Shown: piece by piece, positions 52,030-62,824 of the stretch
Position numbering within the stretch: position 1 is the first letter of the stretch
How the letters are laid out: each line of letters begins with the position of its first letter
Assembly: GCA_026315105.1 (NCBI GenBank)
Contig: CM048744.1
Location: 931,177,503-931,241,502, forward strand
DNA from: Locusta migratoria
Lineage: Eukaryota; Arthropoda; Insecta; Orthoptera; Acrididae
Reading direction: 5' to 3'
Length of the DNA stretch: 64,000 nt
Program-made: the position numbers and the translations under genes
Notes under the pieces: generated by a model
The model's input: only the letters and a program-made list of their open reading frames with translations
Database searches by the model: none
Told to the model about the DNA's origin: nothing

Positions 52030-52480
52030 ATGATATGAACATGTTTTTATATGGATATAAAGGTAAACCACAAAATGTGCTGACCGCCCTCCACTTGTAA
52101 AGACAGTTGAACACGACGCCACAGACTCTCAAATGCCGCCGCCAGAACCTCTGGTGTCACTGCCTGAATGTCACGGATGCTGTTCTCTCTTAAATCTTCC
52201 AAGCTGTGTAGTTCGTAGCTGCAGACATTACCTTTTAGGCCATCACGAGGAAAGAGTCAGGTGGTGTTAAATCAAGTGACCTTCGGGGCCACGGTTCTTT
52301 CTAAATCACTCTGTCTGGGAAAAACTTTCGACCACAGCCATGCTCACTCGAGACGTTTGGTATTTGGCGTCATCCTGTTAGTACCAGCTGAGGACAAGTT
52401 TTTCGTCGTCCAACTGGTTCACGAACTCCCGAAGCATTTCGATGTAAATTGCACATGACACAATAGATTAAAGGATGTGA
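52030..52480 (-). pseudogene. Tc1/mariner-like (DDE_3-type) transposase fragment
   Basis: Minus-strand translation gives YIEMLREFVNQLDDEKLVLS, WYQQDDAT.HTSR.SM.VVE (catalytic Asp in the QQDGA.PHT block), VISKNRGPEGHLI, then, with frame changes, AVTPEVLAAAFESLW-like residues near 52130-52080. These blocks match the QQDGA..H....W....F..R.I...... segment of DDE transposases often annotated as Tc1-like in insects. Ends were not found. Confidence 0.5.
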
Positions 52481-53079
52481 CGTTTTGATATTGCCTACAA
52501 CACGTCACTCTTTTGTGGATGTAACGGTTGGTCGGACGCAGAACGCGGACTTTCATGACATCAGAAATGTGTATTCTGAGAGTTTACATAGTCAGACAGG
52601 CATAACAACTGTAAACCTGTATGGATATATGCAGCTCTGAAACATGTGCTCCGTGATGAGATGTAATAGGCAAGCTACAGAGCTAAATGTTTACTGCTTC
52701 ATCACCCAAATACCAAATTAAACAAATTATTTTATCAGAAGCTCAACTGTTAAACGCCAGTGTGTGATCTCAGAGTATGTGTAATATAAGAAACATGATT
52801 TCTAGATAATGTAATGCTTAAGAGAAGATACATACAATACGAGGAAAACAAGCGAACAACATTTCATCATAAAATAGGAAAATAAACAAGAGCACATGGC
52901 CATGTAACTAAAACCTGCTAATATGCACTTTAAAAAAACATAAAGTGAAATAGTATATTCTATTGTATTTTTAATTAGGAACTAGCCTTGAAAAAACAAA
53001 TATAATAAATGTTTCGAATATAAACTTGCCAGCATCGGCAGCATTGTAGATTAACTAACCCTATATGAAATATTCACGT
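52481..53079. other. No gene seen
   Basis: AT-rich non-coding sequence. Confidence 0.5.
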
Positions 53080-53508
53080 TGTGGTGTCGCACAAGTACAA
53101 AGTGCGCGCCACCTACTTTCGCCGCGCGCCGCCATGCACGCACGGCGCGGCGTTCTTACGACGACAGCCACGAGCGCCCTCTGCTGCAACCCCGCTCGTG
53201 GCCACCACGGAAAGACATCGTTCACTTGGGACTGAGTTAGGAACCAGTAAAGACTTCGGAATCCGATAGGCAACAGTGAAGACTTGGCTATCAGTTAGGC
53301 ACTAGGCAGGACTCTAGCTCAACTATGTATCAACATTCTGCAGTACTATGTAAAAGCTAAGTATTGTATAAATTCTGTGCAATATATATCCCATTCTAAT
53401 TTACTCTAGTGTTTCTTGTTCTGGCTGCTCTCCTCTGTACCTGCACCAGCGTGCTATCTTTATTTCTGTGTCGGTCTCATTCCACTCGGCCACCGACACC
53501 TACAACGG
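53080..53508 (+). repeat. Candidate LTR with leader remnant
   Basis: Begins TGTGGTGTCGC and ends CCGACACCTACA, giving imperfect terminal inverted repeats with TG and CA ends. A TATA-like AATATATAT lies at about 53381. After the 3' end a leader-like GCGGCGACGAGGCTGGGACA (53522) resembles sequence that follows LTRs of some insect Gypsy elements. Flanks share only ACG. No internal coding region follows, so it is a solo LTR or a truncated copy. Confidence 0.45.
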
Positions 53509-53550
53509 AACGAGACACAAAAGCGGCGACGAGGCTGGGACACAAAACAC

Positions 53551-54179
53551 GTGTTCTTTTATACAGCAAAACAACTAATACTTTATGTCATTATTCTGTA
53601 CATGGTAGGAACATCTGACCTTCACTATTTTTCAAGATATTAGTATAAACAAACAATTTATTCTTGTATTTTATACTAAAGCTTATTTCAGATCTGCAAC
53701 CCAACATATGAAAGCAAGATTATTATGGATCGATGCAAATTGATAATTACCTTAATTTTGAATGTAAATCTGCTATTATCTTGTCATAACATGGCCACAC
53801 TAATTGTTTTCCACATCTTTAATAGTTGTAACAATGTATGGTATTGTAGGCCAGACTATAAAAGGAGGCCACACAAAGATCGAAAAAGGTAGTCTTGTAT
53901 CAGCTTTCCAAGCCGCCACTATGTCGGTTTGGGCATTGTAGGGCAAAAGTGATGAAATTAAACAGCTTTTCAGATACCTGGTGTTTGCTCTGAGTTCTTG
54001 CCTTAATTTTGACGCACACATAAAATACAGAACATTTCTCTAGCTGCACGTATTCTGAATGAATTCTAGGGATTCCTGTAAGCAGGTTATGTAGATGTTG
54101 TGTTTTAAGAAGATTCTACATCCACGAGATATCAAGGTAACTGTCCTGAACTTTGATGCTGTGGAGATTTATTAAGACG
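53551..54179. other. No gene seen
   Basis: AT-rich. A TATAAA with a GC-richer block at 53850-53950 could be another LTR fragment but no ends were found. Confidence 0.35.
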
Positions 54180-54770
54180 TGACGACAACAATCACTGAGT
54201 CGGAGAACAGAACACTGTAAGGTGATAACGTTTTAGTGACTTCCATTAAACTCAGGCAAACGTCGAACGGAAATTCTGGTCGTATGTTAAGTATACTAGC
54301 GGCAAAACGCAATTCAATACTTTCATTACACGATAGAAAAGGTGATGCTACTGATGACAGATCTACTAAAGCAGAATTGCTTAACACAGTTTTGCGAAAT
54401 TTCTTCACTAGAGAAGATGAAGCAAATACTCAGAATTCGTATCAAGAACAGCTTCCAGCATGCGTAATTTAGAAGTAGATACCCCTGGAGTATTGTAACA
54501 ACTTAAATCTTAACAAAAGTAAGTCTCCTGGTCCCGACTGTATACCAGTTAGGTTCTTTGCAGAGTCTTCTGATGCAATAGCCCCATACTTATCATATAG
54601 AACCGCTCGCTCTACGAACGTTCCGTATCCAAAGACTGGAAAGTGGCACAGGTCACTCCAATATTGAAGAAAGGCAATACGAGTGATCCGCAAAATTATA
54701 GGCCTATATCATTGAGGTCGGTTTGCAGCAAGATTTTAGAACTTTCCTCAAATATAACATAAGTTTATGA
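54180..54770 (+). pseudogene. CR1-type LINE, fragment before and at the start of RT
   Basis: The plus frame at 54236-54472 (TSIKLRQTSNGNSGRMLSIL, TKAELLNTVLRNFFTREDEA) is followed by LNLNKSKSPGPDCIPVRFF and, in further frames, W.KSGTGHSNIEERQYE-like sequence up to QNYRPISLRSVCSKILELSS (about 54700-54755). KSPGPD.IP and NYRPISL are RT blocks 0-2. The wording agrees with the CR1 family at 61485, of which this would be the upstream part. Confidence 0.75.
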
Positions 54771-55097
54771 TGCCATATCTCCTCAACTATGTATTTTACC
54801 ACGATATAATTTTTACGCAGTTTCGTGATAAACGTGGATAAAGTCTGCAAAATATAACGAATTAACAAAACATTACTCCATGAACCGTATACATTGACAA
54901 GGTAGGGTGGCTTGCGCGCCTCAACGATACAGATAGCCGTACCGTAGGTGCAACCACAGCAGAGGGGTGTTTGTGGAGAGGCCAGACAAACGTGTGGTTC
55001 CTGAAGAGGAGCAGGAGCCTATTCAGTAGTTACAGGGGCAACAGACTGGATGATTCACTCAGCAGGCCGTGTAACAGCAGCTAAAGTGGCTTTGCCA

Positions 55098-55910
55098 GCC
55101 GGCCGCGGTGGCCGAGGTGACTGAGGCGCTCCAGTCACGGTCCGCACGGCCATTACGGTCGGGGGTTCGAATCCCCCCTCGGGGATGGGTATTTGTGCCG
55201 TCCTAGTTCGTAAGTAGTTCATAAGTAGTTGGTAAGTTTAGGGACTGATGACCCCGTAGTTAAACAGTTGAACAGTTGAAAAGTGGCTTTGCCAGCCGGC
55301 CGCGGTGGCCGAGGTGACTGAGGCGCTCCAGTCACGGTCTGCACGGCCATTACGGTCGGGGGTTCGAATCCCCCCTCGGGCATGGATATTTGTGCCGTCC
55401 TAGTTCGTAAGTAGTTCATAAGTAGTTGGTAAGTTTAGGGACTGATGACCCCGTAGTTAAGTCCCATAAGCTTAACAAACAGTTGAACAGTTGAAAAGTG
55501 GCTTTGCCAGCCGGCCGCGGTGGCCGAGGTGACTGAGGCGCTCCAGTCACGGTCTGCACGGCCATTACGGTCGGGGGTTCGAATCCCCCCTCGGGCATGG
55601 ATATTTGTGCCGTCCTAGTTCGTAAGTAGTTCATAAGTAGTTGGTAAGTTTAGGGACTGATGACCCCGTAGTTAAACAGTTGAACAGTTGAAAAGTGGCT
55701 TTGCCAGCCGGCCGCGGTGGCCGAGGGGACTGAGGCGCTCCAGTCACGGTCTGCACGGTCACTACGGTCGGGGGTTCGAATCCCCCCTCGGGCATGGATA
55801 TTTGTGCCGAGCTTAGTGTTAGCTAGTTCATAAGTAGTTTGTAAGTTTAAGGACTGATAACCCCGTAGTTAAGTCCCATAAGCTACACAAACATTTGAAC
55901 ATTTGATTTA
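55098..55910 (+). repeat. Tandem array of four SINE family A units
   Basis: Units begin at about 55098, 55295, 55510 and 55707, giving periods of 197, 215 and 197 bp. The 18-bp difference is the tail piece AAGTCCCATAAGCTTAAC, present in unit 2 only among units 1-3. Between units lies AACAGTTGAACAGTTGAAAA and then GTGGCTTTGCCA, a copy of the target sequence. Outer flanks share GCTTTGCCA (55089-55097 and 55911-55919). The last unit is the most diverged and keeps a normal tail. Such an array implies tandem duplication of a single insertion together with its target repeat. Confidence 0.93.
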
Positions 55911-56058
55911 GCTTTGCCACACAGTTACTGCTAACGGCTGAAAGCAAGGGGGAACTACACTCGTTACTTTTCCCGAATACATGCAGCTCTACAGTGTGGA
56001 TACTTCACGACTGCGTCCTCTTGCATAGAATGTTGCAGAGGTAAAACAGTCTCCCACT

Positions 56059-56080
56059 GGGGGGGGGGGGGGGGGGGGGA
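56059..56080 (+). repeat. Poly-G homopolymer
   Basis: About 22 guanines in the RTE 5' UTR relic, at the position of a G-rich stretch in the intact copy; simple expansion. Confidence 0.9.
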
Positions 56081-56147
56081 GTGAGAACTACTCAAGAGGA
56101 TATCGCCATCACGATAAACAAAACTGTAATTACTGATAGAGCTGAAG

Positions 56148-56350
56148 TTTTGAGGAGATTGAAACGATTTATGATGATATTAAATAAGTTACTCAGTTAT
56201 GGGAGAGGAAAACGTGATTGTTATGGTGGACTGGAACTCAGGAGTACAAAAAGAAAGAGAAGGGTAAATAGTAGTTGGATATGGACTATGGAAAAGGAAT
56301 GAAATAGGTGGTCGCCTGGTAGAATTATGCATTCAGCACAATTTAATCAC
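56148..56350 (+). repeat. Direct duplication, displaced copy (partner 56686-56888)
   Basis: 203 bp that I read as identical to 56686-56888, which is at the correct place in the endonuclease gene. This copy lies upstream, in the 5' UTR, together with about 16 bp of other sequence. The insert is bracketed by ACTGTAATT on both sides (about 56124 and 56349). Confidence 0.9.
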
Positions 56351-56685
56351 TGTAATTCTATGGATAGGAGCGTGGAATGTTCTATTCCTTGATAGGATAG
56401 GTAACAGAAAATTTGGGAACAGAAATTCGTAGCTTGAACTTAGATATGTTGGTGATTGGTGAAATTCGGTTGCAGGATAAACGGGATTTTTGGTCAGCGA
56501 GTGCAGTATAATAAATACAAAATCAGTTGGATGTAGCTCAGAAGTAGGTCTGATAACAAATAAGAAAACAGGGATGCGGGTTAGCTGCTATGAATATCAT
56601 AATCAACGCACTATAGTACCAAAATATACACGAAGTCAGTACGGACCACAGAAGGCCAAGTTTATATGCCAACTAGCTCTGCCGA

Positions 56686-56888
56686 TTTTGAGGAGATTGA
56701 AACGATTTATGATGATATTAAATAAGTTACTCAGTTATGGGAGAGGAAAACGTGATTGTTATGGTGGACTGGAACTCAGGAGTACAAAAAGAAAGAGAAG
56801 GGTAAATAGTAGTTGGATATGGACTATGGAAAAGGAATGAAATAGGTGGTCGCCTGGTAGAATTATGCATTCAGCACAATTTAATCAC
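56686..56888 (+). repeat. Direct duplication, in-place copy
   Basis: Endonuclease-coding segment (degenerate EEIETIYDDIK region through the part before NVWFKTHERR), identical to 56148-56350. Confidence 0.9.
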
Positions 56889-57614
56889 CAGAAACGTCTG
56901 GTTTAAGACTCATGAAAGAAGGCTCTATAAGTGGAAGAGACCAGGGGACACCGGAAGGTATCAGGTTGATTTTGTTATGGTAAAACATAGGTTTAGAAAC
57001 TAAGGTTTTATCCATAAGACAATCCATATATAGACTCTGACCAAAACTTACTATTATAAACTACAGACTAAAAGTTAAGAAAATGAAAAAAAGTAGAACA
57101 TAAGGATATGGAACCTGGATAAACTGAAGGAACCAAATGTTGTCCAAGCATTAACCAAGGGAGCATTAGTCAAGTATTGACGGAAAGGGGAGGGGGAGGG
57201 AGAGAAAAACCGTTCAAGAAGAATGGGTAGTTTTCAATGAAAAAGTAGTGAAGACCGTAGAGGATCATATAGGTAGAAGGACAAGGCCTCATATAAATAT
57301 TTGGATAACACAGGAACTACTTAACATAACTGATAAAAGAAGCCATAAAAAGCAACAAATAAACAGGCAAAAGGGTGTACAGAAGGCTAATAAATGATAT
57401 TGGTACGAAGTGGAGATCAGCTAAGCAGGAATAGCTAGAGGACAAATGCAACTCCGTAAAAGAATGTATAACTAGGGAGAAAATAGATGTCGTCTACGGG
57501 ACGTTTAGAGACATGATTAACACGTATATCAAGAACTCAGGTGAAAAACTAGTGCTAAGCAAATAAGGAGATGCTGAAAGGTGGAAGAAATATCACGGTG
57601 GCCCAGCTATCTTG

Positions 57615-57816
57615 TTCAAAAATGTTCAAATTTTTGTAGGATTTAGGGGACTTAACTACGGGGTCATCAGTCCCTAAGCTTACAAACTACTTATGAACTA
57701 GCTACGACTAAGGACGGCACAAATATCCATGCCCGAGGGGGGATTCGAACCCCCGACCGTAGTGGCCGTGCAGACCGTGACTGGAGCGCCTCAATCCCCT
57801 CGGCCACCGCGGCCGG
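57615..57816 (-). mobile_element. SINE family A with 12-bp target duplication
   Basis: Complete minus-strand copy, GCCGGCCGCGGTGGCCGAGG head, box B GGGTTCGAATCCC, tail GGGACTGATGACCCCGTAGTTAAGTCCC. The duplicated CCAGCTATCTTG is at 57603-57614 and 57817-57828. Confidence 0.95.
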
Positions 57817-57938
57817 CCAGCTATCTTGCTCAGCCAAAATATATCTGGAAGCTATTGTGAAACGACTTTCACCGGTATCAATGTAAGGCTGGGGCTCATG
57901 AATATACCTATTTTGAAATACTCTAAAACGAAAGTATA

Positions 57939-59216
57939 CGAGGGTAAGTCAATTATTATCCGCAATTTAGTTATATTTTTGTTTATGTTGGTAGTACTTT
58001 CGTTTTACGTTGGTGACGCATGATTTGTTTATTTGTTGTTATATCTTTGCAATTTTCAAGTTGCTACGTTAGTTTCGTTGTCGCTGACGTGCTGTTAATC
58101 ATGGCTGCTCCGCTATCTATTTGCACCAAAGAAGAGCAACGTTAAGTGATACGTTTTTCGTGGGCGGAAGGTGTATCAGGGTCCGAAATTCTTAGAAGAC
58201 TTTCAGTACAGTACGGGAGCAGTGTTTTGCCACAACGAAGTGTGTACGAGTGGATTGAAAAATTCCGAAATGGTCGCACGAGTATTAAGCATGATGAAGG
58301 AGCCGGACGACCGTTTACAGCCACAAATGAAGAAACTATTGAGCGATCACATGAAATGATTCTCTTAGAGAGACGATTAACTATTGATGAAGTCATGGTT
58401 CTGCCTACGAAATTATTCACAACAGACTTGGGTTTCGTATAGTTTGTGCGAGATGGGTCCCAAAACAACTCACACAGTTGCATAAGCAAACGCGCCTCGA
58501 CATCTGCAAAACACATTTGTATCACTATGGTAACGAAGGGGACAACTTCTTAGACAGAATCATTACTGGTGACGAAACATGGATCCATCATTACGAGCCG
58601 GGGAGTAAACGGCAGAGTATGGAATGGAAACATCCGTGCAAGAAAAAGTTCAAGACCCAACCGGCTGCAGGAAAACTGATGCTTACGGTTTTTTGGGATG
58701 CACGAGGTCCTGTACTGGAACATTATGGTGAAAGGGGCACAACAATAAACAGTGTACGTTACAGTGAGATGCTTACTGACAGGCTAAAACCTGCAATTCG
58801 AAACAAACGCGAGGATTGCTGTCAGAAGGTGTTGTGTTGTTGCACGACAATGCCCGTCCGAATACTGCTGTCCACACTGCTGAAACGCTCCTGAAACTCA
58901 AATTCTAAGTACTGGATCATCCTCCATATAGTACCGATCTTGCCCCTTCTGATTATTACTTGTTTGGTCCACTCAAACAGGCATTAAGGGGCCGTCGATT
59001 TGACTCGGACAAAGCAGTGAAGGAGGCGGTGCATTCCTAGCTTGCAGCTCAACCGAAAACTTTCTTTTATGAGGGCATAAGGAATTTTGTAGAGAGATGG
59101 ACGAAGTGCATGGAAATGCAAGGAGACTATGTCGAAAATGATGTTCTTGTAAGTTTCGTATTTTATTACATTAAAATTTTATAACTACTTTGCGGATAAT
59201 AAACGACTTACCCCCG
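57939..59216 (+). mobile_element. mariner DNA transposon with TA target duplication
   Basis: 1278 bp bounded by inverted repeats CGAGGGTAAGTCAATTATTA..CCGCAA (left) and the complement of TTTGCGGATAATAAACGACTTACCCCCG (right), flanked by TA at 57937-57938 and 59217-59218. Length and ends are typical of mariner. It encodes one transposase, with several breaks. Confidence 0.95.
58101..59150 (+). pseudogene. mariner transposase (DD34D), broken
   Basis: Starts ATGGCTGCTCC at 58101. A stop at codon 15 (CGT TAA) replaces a likely Lys codon. The helix-turn-helix part follows (IRFSWAEGVSGSEILRRLSV, SVYEWIEKFRNGRTSIKHDE, GRPFTATNEETIE). After a frameshift near 58435 come RLDICKTHLYHYGNEGDNFL, RIITGDETWIHHYEP (first Asp), MEWKHPCKKKFKTQP, VFWDARGPVLEHY. 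After another near 58830, LLHDNARPNTAVHTAE (second Asp) and DLAPSDYYLFGPLKQAL (third Asp). Three catalytic Asp are all present, but no full protein can be made. Confidence 0.93.
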
Positions 59217-59522
59217 TATGTGTTTTTTAACACAAACTTTCGTTTTTTAAAATGGACACACTGTCTTATTTCTTAAGCAATCTGTAACATGACAAATCAC
59301 AGAAACAATGGCGTTGATTGCATTTCAATACACCAATCACATCTCGAGATGTAACAACATGCGTAACAACATTAATTACAAAAGAATTACTGTATTATTT
59401 CGTTTCCAAAACGTAAATAACAGAAAAATTAACAACAAAAATGAAACAACCTGCACACCCTGCTGCTACAAAAGTATTCGGACACTGTCCAATAAATGTT
59501 CATAAGTTGTACGACGAAAATG

Positions 59523-60780
59523 TCAATACCTTGTGGGTCCACCTTTCATTTTCAATACCTCCTCCAATCTACTAGTCACCCTTTCCACCAGGTTTTTCGT
59601 GAAATCTGGGCCTATATTTGCCCATTCTTGGCGCAGTTTTTCTTTCAAGGTCTCCTTCGTATAGTTGTTGTCTGCGCGGAGGGTCCGCTTTAATTTATCC
59701 CACAAATGTTCAATTGGGTTAAGGTCTGGTGATTGGGGACGGGGTGCAATAATTTCGGGCAATTGAAGAGCAACCACATTTGTACAATATGCGCGGTATG
59801 CTTAGGATCATTATCCTGATAAAAATGAACGTTGTTCGCAATACCTAGATGTCGTGCACTCTGCTTCAAATGTCCTCGCAGTATATTCAAATACGCTTCC
59901 TTGTTCATCGTATCATCAATGAACACTAAATCACCCACAAAATTGCCGGACATGCATCCCCACACCATGATGCTCCCACCTCCAACGTTTACTGTTGGTT
60001 TGATGTTCCTGGGATTCAGCTCTCATTGGTCTTTCGCCACACGTTTGCCTTTTGGACGCTCTGCCATACTGTACATTTACATTCGTCGCAAAATATTAGC
60101 CGATTCAACCAAGCCTGATCGTATTCGGCGTATTCCCTCGCAAACTGCATACCTTTCTTCTGATTCACTGCATTTATGAATGGCTTTCGCCGTGCCACTC
60201 GACTATGGTACTACGATCGTCGTAGTACTCTTCGCACCGTTTCGGGATGAACTTTTATTCCAATGTCTCCCTCCACCTCACTTGCAAGTCGTGTGGCAGA
60301 TATTTTCGGATTCTGTTGTGCCTTTCGCACAATCATACGTTCATATCTCTGTGAAAATGTCCGTGGCCGTCCTATACTGCAACGGAATTCCAATCGGTCT
60401 TCTTTCTCGAACCGTTTAATAATGTCGTGAACTGTACTTTTCTTCGTGCTCACCGTTGCGGTAATTCCCTGCAGGTTTTCCCCTTCGCGTGATGATAAAC
60501 GACAAGTTGCCTTTGCTCGAACGTAGAACACTTCCGCCGGCCGCGGTGGCCGAGGGGACTGAGGCGCTCCAGTCACGGTCTGCACGGCCACTAAGGTCGG
60601 GGGTTCGAGTCCCCCCTCGGGCATGGATATTTGTGCCATCCTTAGTCTTAGTTAGTTCATAAGTAGTTTGTAAGTTTAGGGACTGATGACCCTGTAGTTA
60701 AGTCCCATAAGCTATACAAACATTTGAACACTTCCCTCTGCGTCCCATCGTCGACCTGCACAGGCTCGCTATACGTGTTG
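59523..60780 (-). pseudogene. Tc1-like transposase (DD34E), broken
   Basis: Minus-strand pieces in order: N-terminal helix-turn-helix and targeting part (STKKSTVHDIIKRFEKEDRL, GRPRTFSQRYERMIVRKAQQ, ATRLASEVEGDIGIKVHPET, VRRVLRRS) at about 60470-60211, N-terminal residues beyond the SINE; KKGMQFAREYAEYDQAWLNR..FCDE (first Asp, 60150-60080); MVWGCMSGNFVGDLVFID; FYQDNDPKHTAHIVQMWL (second Asp, 59825-59770); PQSPDLNPIEHLWDKLKRTL (Glu, 59735-59675); and a C-terminal VERVTSRLEEVLKMKGGPTR. Two or three frame changes. All catalytic positions are readable. Confidence 0.9.
60536..60725 (+). mobile_element. SINE family A with 10-bp target duplication
   Basis: Head GCCGGCCGCGGTGGCCGAGG, box B GGGTTCGAGTCCC, tail GGGACTGATGACCCTGTAGTTAAGTCCC then ACAAACATTT. 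The duplicated GAACACTTCC is at 60526-60535 and 60726-60735. Confidence 0.95.
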
Positions 60781-61106
60781 ACTAATCTTCGCTATCGTCT
60801 CGCCGAAATGTCGAGACACACTGCAGTCGCTTCACCCTCTGTGCGTATCGGAATGAACTATTCTCTCACGTTGTCCGCCTTTGTCCGAATACTTTTGTTG
60901 CACCTTCCCGTACCGTTTTCAGGAAATATTACGTAACAGACACATGTCCAACAACAATTCTTCGTATTTGACGCGTGTTTCACGTTGCGACATCGTACCC
61001 GGAGTCCCAAATACATTACAAAGTGCAATTTCTGTATTTGTTCATGCTGCAAACTGCAAAATTATGCCGCATTTACGTGCTGTCCGAATACTTTTGCGAC
61101 TGAGTG

Positions 61107-61293
61107 TAGTTCGTTGGTAGCGCACGTCCTGAGACTCAGGCGAGAACCCCGTGCTGCTCAGGACGTGCGCTAGCCTCTCGTTTCGCGTATTTCAAGCGTC
61201 AACTCCGTTCCGCAATATCTCGGGGTGTAATTGGCGTATTACGATGCAATCAACGCCATTGTTTATGTGATTTATCATACAGAATGTCCATTA

Positions 61294-61365
<72 letters not shown>

Positions 61366-61484
61366 CTTAAGTTTGTGTTAAAAAACACATATGCTTTCGT
61401 TTTAGAATGTTTCAAAATATGTACATTCATAAAACAGTTTGTGCCGCCCTGGGTGTTGGTACATTTCCCTCCCTGAGTTTCTCT
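61107..61484. other. No gene; contains a long poly-A tract at 61296-61361
   Basis: A poly-A run of about 65 with one G lies at 61296-61361, between the Tc1-like element and the CR1 copy. It may be the tail of an undetected short retroposon. The surrounding sequence has no domain. Confidence 0.6.
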
Positions 61485-62824
61485 TGGACTACATTATTTT
61501 ATCAAGAAAGGCAGTAGGAGTAACCCACTAAACTACAGGCCTATTTCATTCACGTCAATTTGCAGCAGGGTTTTGGAACATATCCTGTATTCAAATATTA
61601 TGAATTATCTCGAACAGAACGATCTATTGACCCAAGGTCAACAGGGATTTAGAAAATATCGTTCATGCGAAACACAACTAGCTCTATATTCACACGAAGT
61701 GATGGGTGCTATCGACAAAGGTTCGCAAATCGATTCCGTATTTCTTGATTTCCAGAAAGCTTTTGACACCGTACCTCACAAACGGCTTTTAATCAAATTG
61801 CGTGGTTATGGTATATCGCCCCAAATTTGCAATTGGATAGGGGATTTCTTGTCAGAGAGGACACAGTTCGTAGTAATCGATGGTAAGGCATCGACTAAAA
61901 CAGAGGTGATATCGGGCGTTCCACAAGGTAGTGTTATTGGTCCTCTGCTATTCCTTATTTACATAAACGATTTAGGGGAAAATCTAAGTAGCTCTCTTAG
62001 GTTGTTTGCAGATGACGCCGTCATTTACCGTCTAGTAAAATCATCTGAAGATCAAAACCAACTGCAGAACGATCTGAATAAGATATCAGTATGGTGTAAA
62101 AATTGGCAATTGACTCTAAATAATGAGAAGTGTGAAGTCGTCCACATGAGTACGAAAAGAAATCCGTTAAACTTTGTTTACAACATAAATCAATCAAATG
62201 TGAAGGCCGTAAACTCCACAAAATACCTAGGAATCACTATTACTTCAGACTTAAACTGGAAAGAACACGTAGATAATATCGTGGGAAAGGCGAACCAGAG
62301 ACTGCGTTTTATTGGCAGAATCCTTAAAAGATGCAACAGAACTACTAAAGAAACCGCATACACTGCGCTTGTCCGTCCATTTTTGGAGTATTGCAGCCCA
62401 GTGTGGGATCCTTATCAGGTGGGTTTGACGGAGGACATCGAAAGTGTCCAAAGAAGGGCAGCTCGTTTCGTATTGTCACGATACAGGGGAGACAGCGTTA
62501 CGGAAATGATACAGGATCTGGGATGGGAATCATTACAACAACGGCGCTTATCGCTGAGGCGTGGGTTACTTGCGAAACTCCAATCGCCAACATTCTCCTC
62601 CGAATGCGAAAATATATTGTTGACTCCCACTTACATAGGTAGAAATGATCATCAGAATAAAATAAGAGAAATCAGAGCTCGAACAGAGAGATTCAGGTGT
62701 TCTTTCTTCCCGCGCGCTATTCGAGAATGGAATGGGAGATAAATAGTATAATTGTGGTTCGATGAACCCTCTGCCAGGCACTTAAATGTGATTTGCAGAG
62801 TATCCCATGTAGATGTAGATGTAT
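61485..62824 (+). mobile_element. CR1-type LINE, 5' truncated copy
   Basis: Starts within RT block 2 and ends in CAGAGTATCCCATGTAGATGTAGATGTA, a short 3' repeat as in CR1 relatives, with no poly-A. The coding part is open to the end. Other pieces of the family are at 50740-51313, 54180-54770 and 20625-20668. Confidence 0.92.
61502..62742 (+). CDS. CR1-type reverse transcriptase, C-terminal two thirds (partial, uninterrupted)
   Basis: An open frame of about 413 codons whose true start lay upstream; the first in-frame codons are coding remnants (IKKGSRSNPLNYRPISFTSI). RT motifs: QGQQGFRKYRSCETQL, VFLDFQKAFDTVPHKRLLIK (catalytic Asp, about 61740-61790), SGVPQGSVIGPLLFLIYIND, LRLFADDAVIYRL (catalytic Asp pair, 61999-62034), YLGITITSDLNWKEHVDNI, then thumb and C-terminal VQRRAARFVLSRYRGDS and IRARTERFRCSFFPRAIREW. 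The absence of stops over 1.2 kb indicates a recent insertion, although a truncated copy cannot move on its own. Confidence 0.9.

Larger units (their letters stand above)
54900..57602 (+). mobile_element. RTE-type LINE, 5' half, decayed, with nested SINE array and internal duplication
   Basis: Plus-strand relative of the intact RTE. The 5' UTR (GCCAGACAAACGTGTGGTTC, about 54983-55002) is interrupted by the SINE array at 55098-55910 and continues with ACACAGTTACTGCTAACGGC. Endonuclease coding follows across many breaks: IGAWNVL, VIGEIRLQDK, NTKSVGCSSEVGLITNKKTG, WFKTHERRLYKWKRPGDTGR, then YQVDFVMVKHRFRN, up to AERWKKYH near 57600. The RT part is absent. A poly-G run (56059-56080) replaces CGGGCGGGG of the intact copy. 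Confidence 0.88.
59455..61106 (-). mobile_element. Tc1-like DNA transposon, interrupted by a SINE
   Basis: Inverted termini share CAAAAGTATTCGGACA (left about 59468, right the complement at 61080-61096). The right end reads CGACTGAGTG followed by TA, typical for Tc1-like elements; the left outermost bases are diverged. Without the SINE the length is about 1.46 kb. It carries a minus-strand transposase relic. Confidence 0.8.

Noticed and set aside
55219..55634. Recurrent antisense frame (MPEGGFEPPTVMAVQ...) in several places
   Set aside because: It is the reverse translation of the SINE head, repeated wherever a SINE occurs; not a gene.
55098..55910. Regularly spaced repeat array resembling a CRISPR-like array
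   Set aside because: The units are whole tRNA-derived SINEs of about 200 bp with near-identical spacers, and this is an insect genome.
61231..61476. Poly-Lys frame
   Set aside because: Translation of a poly-A tract.
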